Origin: Pokkaliibacter sp046614695
Lineage (GTDB): Bacteria > Pseudomonadota > Gammaproteobacteria > Pseudomonadales > Balneatricaceae
DNA length: 64,000 bases
NCBI RefSeq assembly: GCF_046614695.1
Contig: NZ_JBKKHQ010000014.1
Span: 144,790-208,789 of the forward strand
Direction: 5' to 3'
Both the position numbers and the translations under genes were made by a program. Positions 35,509-43,859 of the stretch are shown in pieces; the stretch's first letter is position 1; the number at the start of each line of letters is the position of its first letter. The notes below the pieces were generated by a model. That model saw only the letters and a list, made by a program, of their open reading frames with translations, had not been told where the DNA came from and made no database searches.

Positions 35509-36702
35509 ATGTTCGAGTTAGTTGATAAGGCGCCGCAAAATGCGGTGATTAAAGTTGTTGGTGTTGGCGGCGGCGGCGGAAACGCAGTCAACCACATGGT
35601 AACTTCCTCGGTTGAGGGAGTTGAGTTTATTTGTGCAAACACTGATGCTCAGGCGCTTCGTGACATGGGCGCACGCAGTGTTCTGCAGTTGGGTAGCGAA
35701 ATCACCAAAGGTCTTGGTGCAGGAGCTAATCCCAATATCGGTCGTGAAGCAGCTCTGGAAGATCGTGAGCGCATTGCTGAGGTTCTTCAGGGTGCGGACA
35801 TGGTGTTCATTACTGCAGGTATGGGCGGTGGTACCGGCACCGGTGCAGCTCCAGTAGTGGCTGAAGTCGCTCGCGAAATGGGTATTCTTACAGTTGCAGT
35901 GGTTACTAAGCCTTTCCCCTTTGAAGGGCGCAAGCGCATGCAGATTGCGATGGAAGGTATTCGTCAGCTGCAAGAACATGTTGATTCTCTGATTATTATC
36001 CCAAATGAGAAGCTCTTGCCTGTTTTGGGCAAAAACGTTTCTCTGATTAACGCCTTTGCTGCAGCGAATGATGTGCTGCAAGGGGCGGTTCAGGGTATCG
36101 CTGACCTTATTATTCGTCCCGGTATGATCAACGTCGACTTTGCAGACGTTAAGACTGTTATGTCTGAAATGGGCATGGCAATGATGGGAACAGGTAGCGC
36201 TCGTGGTGAGGGTCGTGCGCGTGAGGCTGCTGATGCCGCCATTCGTAGCCCGCTGCTGGAAGATATCGACCTGTGCGGCGCGCGCGGTATTCTTGTGAAT
36301 ATTACCGCTGGCATCGATCTGGATCTGGGCGAGTTTGCTGAAGTCGGTAACACTGTCGAAGAGTTTGCTTCCGATGAGGCAACTATCGTTGTTGGTACTG
36401 TTATTGATCCAGAGATGAGCGATGAGCTGCGTGTGACAGTGGTTGCGACCGGTCTCGGTGCTAAGCCAGAGCCGCAGATCAAGGTTGTTCCTTCTGCTGC
36501 CAGTGGCAACAAGCAGAAGCTGCCTGATAATTACGAACAGCTGGAAATTCCTGCGGTAATGCGGCGTGAAAACGGCACTGCTCAGCAGGAAGAAACTGCT
36601 CATGCTGCCCCTAAAGAACATGCGCCATCTCGTCCTGCACCCGCTAAAGACAGTATGGAATACCTTGATATTCCTGCGTTTTTACGCCGTCAGGCGGATT
36701 AA
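35509..36702 (+). CDS. ftsZ: cell division protein FtsZ
   Basis: 397-residue tubulin-like GTPase that forms the Z-ring. The tubulin signature GGGTGTG is at 106-112, after the VVGVGGGGGNAVNHM N-terminal nucleotide loop. A variable linker (about 318-383) ends in the conserved C-terminal peptide DIPAFLRRQAD, which binds FtsA, ZipA and other partners such as ZapE-associated regulators. The ATG is preceded by a purine-rich GGAGGAGAGGGAG stretch. Its own 56-bp leader separates it from ftsA. Confidence 0.99.
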   Translation: MFELVDKAPQNAVIKVVGVGGGGGNAVNHMVTSSVEGVEFICANTDAQALRDMGARSVLQLGSEITKGLGAGANPNIGREAALEDRERIAEVLQGADMVFITAGMGGGTGTGAAPVVAEVAREMGILTVAVVTKPFPFEGRKRMQIAMEGIRQLQEHVDSLIIIPNEKLLPVLGKNVSLINAFAAANDVLQGAVQGIADLIIRPGMINVDFADVKTVMSEMGMAMMGTGSARGEGRAREAADAAIRSPLLEDIDLCGARGILVNITAGIDLDLGEFAEVGNTVEEFASDEATIVVGTVIDPEMSDELRVTVVATGLGAKPEPQIKVVPSAASGNKQKLPDNYEQLEIPAVMRRENGTAQQEETAHAAPKEHAPSRPAPAKDSMEYLDIPAFLRRQAD

Positions 36703-36801
36703 GGATAGATCGTGTCCGAGCATTTCGCGGATAGTCAGCGTTAATGCTCGGTGGTAGAATGCCCGCTTAGATTTTTTGGGCTTAAGGTATTTGGCTTCGG
36801 C

Positions 36802-37713
36802 ATGATTAAACAACGTACCCTGAAAAACAGTATTCGGGCTACCGGTGTGGGTTTGCATACCGGTGAAAAAGTTTACATGACTTTGAAGCCTGCACCTGCG
36901 GATACCGGCGTGATTTTCAAACGTGTGGATCTTGATCCAGCGGTTGAAATCAAGGCTTGGGCTGAAACGGTTGGCGACACGACCCTCTCCACAAATCTTG
37001 TCGACAACAACGTACGGGTAGCAACTGTAGAGCACTTGATGTCTGCCTTCGCCGGGCTGGGTATCGATAATGCCTATGTGGAGCTTTCCGCAGCTGAAGT
37101 TCCTATCATGGACGGTAGCGCAGCACCTTTTGTGTTCCTGATTCAGTCAGCGGGCATTCAAGAGCAGCATGCACCCAAACGGTTCATTCGCATCAAGAAA
37201 AAAGTGGTGTTTGAACATGAAGATAAATGGGTGAGTTTTGAACCTTATGATGGTTTCAAGGTCAATTTTACTATCGACTTTGATCATCCATTGTTCCGTG
37301 GTCAGAACACCCATGCTGAGCTTGATTTCTCTAGCACCTCTTACGTCAAAGAAATCAGCCGTGCCAGAACCTTTGGCTTTATGCGTGATATCGAATATCT
37401 GCGATCCAAGAATCTGATTCTCGGTGGCAGCGTTGATAATGCGATTGTGGTTGATGATTATGGAATCGTGAATGATGGCGGTCTTCGATATGAAGATGAG
37501 TTCGTCAAACACAAGATCCTGGATGCTGTGGGTGACCTCTATCTTCTGGGCCGCAGCCTGATCGGTGAGTTCAAGGGCTACAAGTCCGGGCATTACCTGA
37601 ACAACATGTTGCTTCGGGAACTGCTTGAACACCGTGATTGCTGGGAACAGGTGACATTCGAGGCTGAACAGCCTGCACCTATCTCTTACGCCGCTCCTCT
37701 GGTTGCGGTATGA
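36802..37713 (+). CDS. lpxC: UDP-3-O-acyl-N-acetylglucosamine deacetylase
   Basis: 303-residue zinc deacetylase, the committed step of lipid A synthesis. The zinc ligands His78 (VEHLMSAF), His237 and Asp241 (HKILD) and the active-site His264 (GHYLNN) are all in place. The start is the ATG giving MIKQRTLKNSI; an upstream in-frame GTG at 36751 would add 17 unlike residues. It lies 99 bp after ftsZ at the end of the dcw cluster, the common gammaproteobacterial order. Confidence 0.97.
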   Translation: MIKQRTLKNSIRATGVGLHTGEKVYMTLKPAPADTGVIFKRVDLDPAVEIKAWAETVGDTTLSTNLVDNNVRVATVEHLMSAFAGLGIDNAYVELSAAEVPIMDGSAAPFVFLIQSAGIQEQHAPKRFIRIKKKVVFEHEDKWVSFEPYDGFKVNFTIDFDHPLFRGQNTHAELDFSSTSYVKEISRARTFGFMRDIEYLRSKNLILGGSVDNAIVVDDYGIVNDGGLRYEDEFVKHKILDAVGDLYLLGRSLIGEFKGYKSGHYLNNMLLRELLEHRDCWEQVTFEAEQPAPISYAAPLVAV

Positions 37714-37715
37714 GC

Positions 37716-37739
37716 AAGGCCGGCGTAATGCCGGCTTTG
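37716..37739 (+). terminator. probable terminator after lpxC
   Basis: Stem GCCGGC / GCCGGC (37719-37724, 37730-37735) with extra A-T pairs and a short TTT run. It is modest and may be leaky. Confidence 0.6.
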
Positions 37740-37759
37740 TCATCTTCATACCCCAGGGA

Positions 37760-37852
37760 ATGATGGCTGAAGGCATGACACCTGCCAAAGTTGTTTACTC
37801 CTTTGATTTGAACAGGGAATTTGCCCTCACTGGTAACGATATCCGCATATGA
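37760..37852 (+). CDS. possible 30-codon upstream ORF overlapping the secA start
   Basis: A short reading frame begins MMAEGMTPAK and runs 30 codons to a TGA that overlaps the secA ATG as ATGA. AGGGA lies just before its first two ATGs. The peptide has no hydrophobic stretch or signal peptide, so it is unlike the secretion monitor SecM that precedes secA in E. coli. Open length alone could be chance. It is listed because the overlap suggests translational coupling and because secA has no clear ribosome binding site of its own. Confidence 0.3.
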   Translation: MMAEGMTPAKVVYSFDLNREFALTGNDIRI

Positions 37853-40590
37853 TTGCATCTCTTATAAAAAAACTCGTAGGTAGCAAAAACGAACGCGAAT
37901 TGCGTCGCATGGGCAAGATCGTCACTAAGATCAATAGCCTTGAGTCTGAACTGGAAGGTTTGGATGATGCTGCGTTAAAAGCCAAGACCACTGAGCTCAA
38001 AGAGCGTGTTGCTGGTGGTGAAAGTCTGGACGATATCCTGCCTGAAGCCTTTGCTGTTGTTCGTGAAGCTTCTCGTCGAGTTATGGGGATGCGTCACTTC
38101 GATGTGCAGATGATCGGTGGTATTACTCTGCACGAAGGTCGAGTCGCAGAGATGCGTACCGGTGAAGGTAAGACGCTCGTAGGAACGCTGCCTGTTTATC
38201 TCAATGCTTTGTCCGGCGATGGTGTTCACGTCATTACGGTGAATGACTACCTGGCACGTCGTGATGCCGAGTGGATGAAACCCCTGTATGAGTTCCTTGG
38301 CCTAAGTGTTGGTATCATCGTTTCCGGGCAGGACTCCACAATTAAGCGCCTCGGTTACGCCGCTGATATTACCTACGGTACCAATAACGAGTTCGGCTTT
38401 GACTACCTTCGCGATAACATGGCCTTCAGTAAAGAAGATCGTGTGCAACGTGCACTCAACTTTGCCGTTGTGGATGAGGTCGACTCGATCTTGATTGATG
38501 AGGCGCGTACTCCCCTGATTATCTCTGGTATGGCTGAAGATAGCTCAGAGCTCTATCGTGCTTTCAACCGCCTTGTTCCACTGCTCAAACAGCAGGCGTT
38601 CACAGAAGATGAGTCTGTTGAAGTTGAACCAGGACACTTCACCGTCGATGAAAAGCAGCGTCAGGTAGAACTGACTGAAGATGGTCACCAGTTCATCGAA
38701 GAGTGGCTGACTTCCGAAGGCCTGCTTCCTGAAGGTGAGAGTCTGTACGCACCTCAGCACTTGAGCCTGTTGCACCATGCTCATGCCGGTCTTAAGGCTC
38801 ATGCGCTGTTCCGTAAAGATATTGATTACATTGTTCGTGGTGGCGAAGTCATTATCGTCGATGAACATACCGGCCGTACCATGGTGGGCCGTCGCTGGTC
38901 TGAAGGTATTCACCAGGCAGTAGAAGCCAAAGAAGGCGTTCAGATTAACCCTGAATCCCAGACCTTGGCATCTACCACGTTCCAGAACTACTTCCGTCTC
39001 TACGACAAACTCTCCGGTATGACAGGTACTGCCGATACTGAAGCCTTTGAGTTGCGTCAGATCTACGGCCTGGATGTGGTGGTTATTCCTACCCACCGTC
39101 CAATTCAACGTAAAGACTTTAACGACTTGGTTTATCTGACCGAAGGTGAAAAGTTTGATGCTGTTGTCGAAGACATTCGTGAGCAGACCGCCGCAGGCCG
39201 TCCTGTTTTGGTAGGTACTGCATCTATCGAAACGTCTGAAGTCGTTTCCAACAAGCTTACCGCTCTGGGCATTAACCATAACGTACTGAACGCCAAGCAA
39301 CATGAAAGAGAAGCTTACATCATTGCTGAAGCGGGCCGTCCTGGTGCTGTGACTATTGCTACTAACATGGCAGGTCGTGGTACGGATATCATGCTGGGTG
39401 GTAACTGGAAAACTGAGCTTGATCAGCAGGAAAATGTGACTCCCGAAGCGGAAGCTGCTGCCAAAGCGGCCTGGGAAGAGCGCCACAGGAAGGTGCTGGA
39501 TGCAGGTGGTCTGCACATCATCGGTACTGAGCGCCATGAATCCCGACGTATCGATAACCAGTTGCGTGGTCGTTCCGGCCGTCAGGGGGATCCGGGTTCA
39601 TCCCGTTTCTACTTGTCACTGGAAGATAACCTGATGCGTATCTTCGCTTCGGATCGTGTTCGCCAGATGATGGTAGCGCTGGGTATGAAGGAAGGCGAAG
39701 CCATTGAGCATAAGATGGTTAGTAATGCCATCGAGAAGGCGCAGCGTAAAGTTGAAGGTCGTAACTTTGACATTCGTAAGCAGCTGCTTGAATTTGATGA
39801 TGTTGCTAATGACCAGCGTCAGGTCATTTACCATCAGCGTAATGAGCTGCTTGAGGCAGACTCCATTGGCGAGATGATCGCTGCTGTTCGTCAGGAAGTG
39901 CTTGCCAGTCTGATGGATCAGTTTGTGCCGCTTGCAACCCTTGAGGAACAATGGGATCTGGCTGGCCTTGAAGAGGCGCTGCAGCGCGATTTCGACCTTC
40001 AGCTTCCTTTGGCGCAGTGGCTTGAAGAGGATGAGCATCTTCATGAAGAGTCTCTGAAAGAGCGTATTGATCAGGCAGTGACCGAAGCGTATGAAGCCAA
40101 AGAAGCAGTAGTCGGTGCAGACACAATGCGTAGCTTCGAGAAGCAGGTCATGCTTCAGGTGCTGGATAATCTTTGGAAAGAGCACCTGTCGACCATGGAT
40201 CATCTTCGCATGGGTATTCACCTGCGTGGTTATGCGCAGAAGAATCCTAAGCAGGAATATAAGCGAGAGTCCTTTGAGCTGTTCCAGATGTTGCTGGACA
40301 ACATCAAACGCGAAGTGATTCGAGTGCTATCGCATGTGCGCGTGAAAACTCCTGAAGAGGCTGAAGCTGAAGCACAAGCCTTGGAGCAAGCACGACGTGA
40401 AGAGATGGCACGCCAGCAGATTGAGCTGCAGCATGAACAGGCTTCGGCGATGGCGGAAGAAGGTGATGCTGAGTCAGCAGAGCAGGGTGATCAGCCTTTC
40501 ACTCGTGAGGCTCCGAAGGTAGGTCGCAATGATCTATGTCCCTGTGGGTCAGGCAAGAAGTACAAGCATTGTCATGGGCGTTTAGCGTAA
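37849..40590 (+). CDS. secA: protein translocase ATPase SecA
   Basis: 913-residue motor of the Sec translocase. Walker A is MRTGEGKT (102-109), Walker B is VVDEVDSILIDEA, and the DEAD-like second domain has TNMAGRGTDI. The C-terminal linker is acidic and ends in a zinc-binding domain with C897, C899, C908 and H909 (CPCGSGKKYKHCHG), which binds SecB and ribosomes. It drives preproteins through SecYEG. The ATG has no clear ribosome binding site and overlaps a 30-codon ORF. Neither secM nor the dciA-M23 pair lies between lpxC and secA. Confidence 0.98.
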   Translation: MIASLIKKLVGSKNERELRRMGKIVTKINSLESELEGLDDAALKAKTTELKERVAGGESLDDILPEAFAVVREASRRVMGMRHFDVQMIGGITLHEGRVAEMRTGEGKTLVGTLPVYLNALSGDGVHVITVNDYLARRDAEWMKPLYEFLGLSVGIIVSGQDSTIKRLGYAADITYGTNNEFGFDYLRDNMAFSKEDRVQRALNFAVVDEVDSILIDEARTPLIISGMAEDSSELYRAFNRLVPLLKQQAFTEDESVEVEPGHFTVDEKQRQVELTEDGHQFIEEWLTSEGLLPEGESLYAPQHLSLLHHAHAGLKAHALFRKDIDYIVRGGEVIIVDEHTGRTMVGRRWSEGIHQAVEAKEGVQINPESQTLASTTFQNYFRLYDKLSGMTGTADTEAFELRQIYGLDVVVIPTHRPIQRKDFNDLVYLTEGEKFDAVVEDIREQTAAGRPVLVGTASIETSEVVSNKLTALGINHNVLNAKQHEREAYIIAEAGRPGAVTIATNMAGRGTDIMLGGNWKTELDQQENVTPEAEAAAKAAWEERHRKVLDAGGLHIIGTERHESRRIDNQLRGRSGRQGDPGSSRFYLSLEDNLMRIFASDRVRQMMVALGMKEGEAIEHKMVSNAIEKAQRKVEGRNFDIRKQLLEFDDVANDQRQVIYHQRNELLEADSIGEMIAAVRQEVLASLMDQFVPLATLEEQWDLAGLEEALQRDFDLQLPLAQWLEEDEHLHEESLKERIDQAVTEAYEAKEAVVGADTMRSFEKQVMLQVLDNLWKEHLSTMDHLRMGIHLRGYAQKNPKQEYKRESFELFQMLLDNIKREVIRVLSHVRVKTPEEAEAEAQALEQARREEMARQQIELQHEQASAMAEEGDAESAEQGDQPFTREAPKVGRNDLCPCGSGKKYKHCHGRLA

Positions 40591-40624
40591 AAGCGCGCTT
40601 TTGTACTAAGGCAATATGTTACAA

Positions 40625-40657
40625 ACAGCCGGGTTCGCCCGGCTGTATTCGTTTTTA
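40625..40657 (+). terminator. Rho-independent terminator of secA
   Basis: A 9-bp stem ACAGCCGGG / CCCGGCTGT with a TTCG tetraloop (40625-40633, 40638-40646) followed by ATTCGTTTTT. A TATAAT at 40663-40668 just after it may be the -10 box of the argJ promoter, but I see no good -35 box. Confidence 0.88.
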
Positions 40658-40701
40658 GCGCGTATAATTGGCGACATTTATTTGATTCAAGGAGACTGGT
40701 T

Positions 40702-41919
40702 ATGGCGGTAGGTCCTGAAACGATGGCAGTCATGCATCCTGTAAAGGGTGTCGAGATCGGAATCGCAGAAGCTGGCATCAAGCGTCCTGGACGGCGGGAT
40801 ATTGTTGTGTTCTCGCTGGCTGAAGGTTCCAGCGTTGCTGGCGTTTTCACTCGCAATGCTTTCTGCGCAGCTCCTGTTCATTTGTGCCGCCAGCGTCTGA
40901 CAGAAGGAAGCCCGATTCGCTACCTACTGGTGAATACCGGTAATGCCAATGCGGGTACCGGTCTTCAGGGAATGAAAGATGCCGTTGCCAGCTGTACAGC
41001 GCTTGCAGAAGCTGCAGGTGTTAACGCTGATCAGGTAATGCCGTTCTCGACCGGTGTTATTGGTGAGCCACTTCCGTTAGAAAAAATTACCAAGGCTCTT
41101 CCAACTGCTATTAGCAGGCTTTCTCCTGAAAACTGGGAGAATGCTGCTTTTGGCATCATGACGACAGATACGCGCCCGAAAGGCTATAGCACTCAGCTGG
41201 AGCTGGGTGGTAAAACCGTGACCATTACCGGTATCAGCAAAGGCGCAGGCATGATTCGTCCTAATATGGCGACGATGCTTGGCTATGTGATGACTGATGC
41301 AAAAGTGGAGCAGGGTTTTCTGCAGCGACTGACCCGTGAGGGGGCTGAGTGTAGCTTTAACCGCATCACCGTGGACGGCGATACCTCGACCAATGACTCG
41401 CTCATTGTGGCTGCCACCGGCCAGAGTGGGGCCGAGATAAAAGAAGGTAGTGCTGATGCAGAAGCCTTCAAGGCGGCACTGCACGAGCTACTGATTAATC
41501 TGGCCCAAGCGATCGTTCGCGATGGTGAAGGTGCAACCAAGTTGGTCACTATCAAGATCGAGGGTGCTGCGACGACAGAAGAAGCGCTTAAGGTGGGATA
41601 TGCAATTGCGCACTCACCCTTGGTGAAGACCGCGATTTCTGCCAGCGATCCCAATTGGGGGCGTATTTTGGCGGCTGTTGGTTATGCCGGAGTCGATAAC
41701 CTTAATGTGGATACTTTGCGCATCTGGCTGGATAGCGTTCGTCTTGTGGAAAACGGCGGGCGCGCGGCGTCCTACACTGAGGAACAGGGACAGTCAGTGA
41801 TGAGTAAGGATGAGTTCCAGATTCGTGTTGATCTGGCTCGTGGCGATGTTACCGAAACTCTCTGGACAACGGATCTGACCAAGGAATACGTTGCCATTAA
41901 TGCTGACTACCGTAGCTGA
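40702..41919 (+). CDS. argJ: glutamate N-acetyltransferase / amino-acid acetyltransferase ArgJ
   Basis: 405-residue ornithine acetyltransferase. The self-cleavage site is in KGAGMIRPNMATML, with Thr191 becoming the N-terminal nucleophile of the beta chain. It recycles acetyl from N-acetylornithine to glutamate in arginine synthesis; some family members can also use acetyl-CoA. The ATG has AAGGAG upstream. Its TGA shares one base with the next ATG, so it is cotranscribed with the Nudix-ThiE gene, as in Pseudomonas. Confidence 0.95.
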   Translation: MAVGPETMAVMHPVKGVEIGIAEAGIKRPGRRDIVVFSLAEGSSVAGVFTRNAFCAAPVHLCRQRLTEGSPIRYLLVNTGNANAGTGLQGMKDAVASCTALAEAAGVNADQVMPFSTGVIGEPLPLEKITKALPTAISRLSPENWENAAFGIMTTDTRPKGYSTQLELGGKTVTITGISKGAGMIRPNMATMLGYVMTDAKVEQGFLQRLTREGAECSFNRITVDGDTSTNDSLIVAATGQSGAEIKEGSADAEAFKAALHELLINLAQAIVRDGEGATKLVTIKIEGAATTEEALKVGYAIAHSPLVKTAISASDPNWGRILAAVGYAGVDNLNVDTLRIWLDSVRLVENGGRAASYTEEQGQSVMSKDEFQIRVDLARGDVTETLWTTDLTKEYVAINADYRS

Positions 41920-42866
41920 TGAAAAGTATTCATGTGGTAGCGGCTGCGATTGTTAATGCAGCTGCAGATAAGGTACTGGTCGCTTTACGCCCTGAAGATA
42001 AGCATCAGGGCGGGAAATGGGAGTTTCCCGGCGGTAAGGTGGAGTCTGGGGAAACGCGCGAGCTGGCACTTGCGCGTGAGTTACAAGAAGAGGTCGGCAT
42101 TACGCCGACTTCTCTTCGCCCGTTAATTTGTCTCGAACATCATTATCCGGATAAATCCGTCATTCTTGATGTTTGGCTGGTTTCTTCTTTCGATGGTGAG
42201 CCGCAGGGGCGTGAGGGGCAACCTATTGCCTGGGAAGCAATTTCGGAGCTGAAGCCTGAGCTTTTCCCAGCCGCAAATGTGCCTATCATTCGTGCCCTCC
42301 AGCTGCCTTCGGTGATGGCTGTTTCTCCTGAGTTCGAAGCTCTCGAAGATCTTTATCGCTGGGCTGAAACTGTTGTCGGTGAAGCTGGTATTCGCCTCGC
42401 ACAAATTCGTCAGCCTCTCTGGCCATCAGATCAGGTGGCTCAGGCTGCTCGAGCGTTAAGTGCGAACTATTCTGCTGTTCAATGGCAAGTGAATACGACG
42501 CCAGAAGCCTTTGCCTTGCTGGCTGGTACCAAGAATCTCGGTCTCCATCTAAGTAGCCATGCTCTGCAAAAGAGCGACAAGGATTTATCTGTCGTTTTTG
42601 AGGATGTTTTGGTGAGCGTGAGTGTCCACAATCGCCAGCAAGTCATGGCTGCTCAAGCGATAGGGGCTTCTTTTATGGTGGCAGGTGCTGTCAACGAAAC
42701 CCAAACTCATCCGGGTCAGGTTGGAATGGGGTGGCCCTGCTTTGCCGAGCTGGTCAAAGAAGCTGTGGTGCCTGTCTTTGCGATAGGTGGGATGCAGCGT
42801 GCTGATATTCCCAAGGCGTGGCAAATGGGTGGTCAGGGGATCGCAGCCATCAGGGACTTGCTGTGA
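41919..42866 (+). CDS. Nudix hydrolase (MutT) fused to a ThiE-like domain
   Basis: 315 residues. The N-terminal Nudix domain (about 1-130) carries a complete Nudix box GGKVESGETRELA...RELQEEVG (38-60). The C-terminal half (about 150-315) is a ThiE-like TIM barrel with weak similarity to thiamine-phosphate synthase (GASFMVAGAVNETQTHPG, VPVFAIGGM). MutT removes 8-oxo-dGTP from the nucleotide pool; the second domain's substrate is unknown. The same fusion follows argJ in Pseudomonas. Its TGA overlaps the yheU GTG. Confidence 0.88.
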   Translation: MKSIHVVAAAIVNAAADKVLVALRPEDKHQGGKWEFPGGKVESGETRELALARELQEEVGITPTSLRPLICLEHHYPDKSVILDVWLVSSFDGEPQGREGQPIAWEAISELKPELFPAANVPIIRALQLPSVMAVSPEFEALEDLYRWAETVVGEAGIRLAQIRQPLWPSDQVAQAARALSANYSAVQWQVNTTPEAFALLAGTKNLGLHLSSHALQKSDKDLSVVFEDVLVSVSVHNRQQVMAAQAIGASFMVAGAVNETQTHPGQVGMGWPCFAELVKEAVVPVFAIGGMQRADIPKAWQMGGQGIAAIRDLL

Positions 42867-43102
42867 TTATTCCGCCAGATGCGCTATCAAGCGAGACCCT
42901 GAGTGCCATTCTGGAGGAATATGCATCCCGGGATGGCACTGATTACGGGGAAGTGGAATACAGCCTGGCAGATAAGGTCAGGCAACTTCATGCGGCTTTG
43001 AAGCGTGGTGAGGTCGTTATTGTTTGGAGCGAGATGGCTCAACAGGTCAACCTGATGAGCCGCGAGGAATGGAATGCGCGCACGGATGATGAACTTTACT
43101 GA
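42863..43102 (+). CDS. yheU: YheU family protein (UPF0270)
   Basis: 79 residues from a GTG that overlaps the upstream stop codon (GTGA). The start MIIPPDALSSETL and the segment EEYASRDGTDYGEVEYSLADKV match UPF0270 proteins such as E. coli YheU. The function is unknown. It is acidic, soluble and has no signal peptide. Translation is probably coupled to the Nudix-ThiE gene. Confidence 0.88.
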   Translation: MIIPPDALSSETLSAILEEYASRDGTDYGEVEYSLADKVRQLHAALKRGEVVIVWSEMAQQVNLMSREEWNARTDDELY

Positions 43103-43125
43103 GTCTCATCCCGTGAACACCAGGC

Positions 43126-43791
43126 TCAGACCCAGCTATCTTTGTGTGTCATATTCAGCAGGGCCTGCATTAACCCTGTTGCCGTGATTATGCCGCGAAG
43201 CTTGTTATTCTGATCTACCACGGGAACGGCATTAAGGTTCTCACGGATGAACAATGAAGAAAGATCTCTCACTGTGGCATTAGGCATACAGGAGTAGAAC
43301 TTCTGGTTGCAAAGCCGCTGAGCATTCGGTGGCTGGGTAAAAATATCCTGTCCGGCATTTCGCTTCAGCCAGTCCCCCATTGAGCGGTTACTTAAAATAC
43401 CAAAGAGTCTGTCTGACTCTTTCATCACCATCAATAAGCCGCTGGCTTCTTCCTGAAGAGCCTCCGCAACATTCTCCCAAGGTGTGTCGACCATAATTTT
43501 TCTGGGGGAGGGCTGCATAATGTCCTTTGCCATCAGCTCTTGTGGTTCTGTTTCCGGTTGGCTTTGCTCTTCGTAAATTTTTAAGGCTGAACGACGAGTG
43601 CCGCCAGCGCTTCTTCGGACCGCTGGATCTATTTGCTCAAGGGTCGTTTCAAAGGCTTCATTTTGGTGTGTTTCATCATTGCTGATGACTTGGCCCGAGG
43701 CTGCGGCAATCTCTCTCACTCCGCGCTGGGGAAAGTTTGTGCTGACCGGGGTCACCATTCGCTCGCCCTGATCATGAATGTAGAAAACCAT
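43126..43791 (-). CDS. CBS-domain protein
   Basis: 221 residues. The N-terminal half (about 1-95) is Gln/Glu/Arg-rich with no recognised domain. The C-terminal half has a pair of CBS motifs (about 95-150 and 160-220: LMVMKESDRLFGILSNRSM and NAVPVVDQNNKLRGIITATGLMQ). CBS pairs usually bind adenosyl ligands and regulate a partner. No partner is apparent here. The start is ATG 43791, with AGAGGG about seven bases upstream. It lies after mnmC on the same strand. Confidence 0.85.
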   Translation of the reverse strand: MVFYIHDQGERMVTPVSTNFPQRGVREIAAASGQVISNDETHQNEAFETTLEQIDPAVRRSAGGTRRSALKIYEEQSQPETEPQELMAKDIMQPSPRKIMVDTPWENVAEALQEEASGLLMVMKESDRLFGILSNRSMGDWLKRNAGQDIFTQPPNAQRLCNQKFYSCMPNATVRDLSSLFIRENLNAVPVVDQNNKLRGIITATGLMQALLNMTHKDSWV

Positions 43792-43828
43792 TGGCAATCC
43801 CTCTCAACTTCATCAGGTTGTCGGCTAT

Positions 43829-43859
43829 CTGTACATTCTCTTGAACATTTTTTGTACAG
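43829..43859. repeat. inverted repeat CTGTACA...TGTACAG upstream of the CBS gene
   Basis: Two 7-bp arms (43829-43835 and 43853-43859) are separated by 17 bp, between mnmC and the CBS gene. It may be an operator or an mRNA hairpin. It does not fit the 16-bp LexA box. Confidence 0.4.

Noticed and set aside
35518..36621. Long minus-strand reading frame antisense to ftsZ (367 codons)
   Set aside because: It is a shadow of the strongly biased ftsZ coding sequence; the translation has no recognisable domain and there is no ribosome binding site.
38545..39537. Long minus-strand reading frame antisense to secA
   Set aside because: It lies fully within secA, with low-complexity composition and no family resemblance.
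43829..43859. LexA/SOS box
   Set aside because: The CTGT and ACAG halves are 31 bp apart end to end, not in the 16-bp CTGT-N8-ACAG form.
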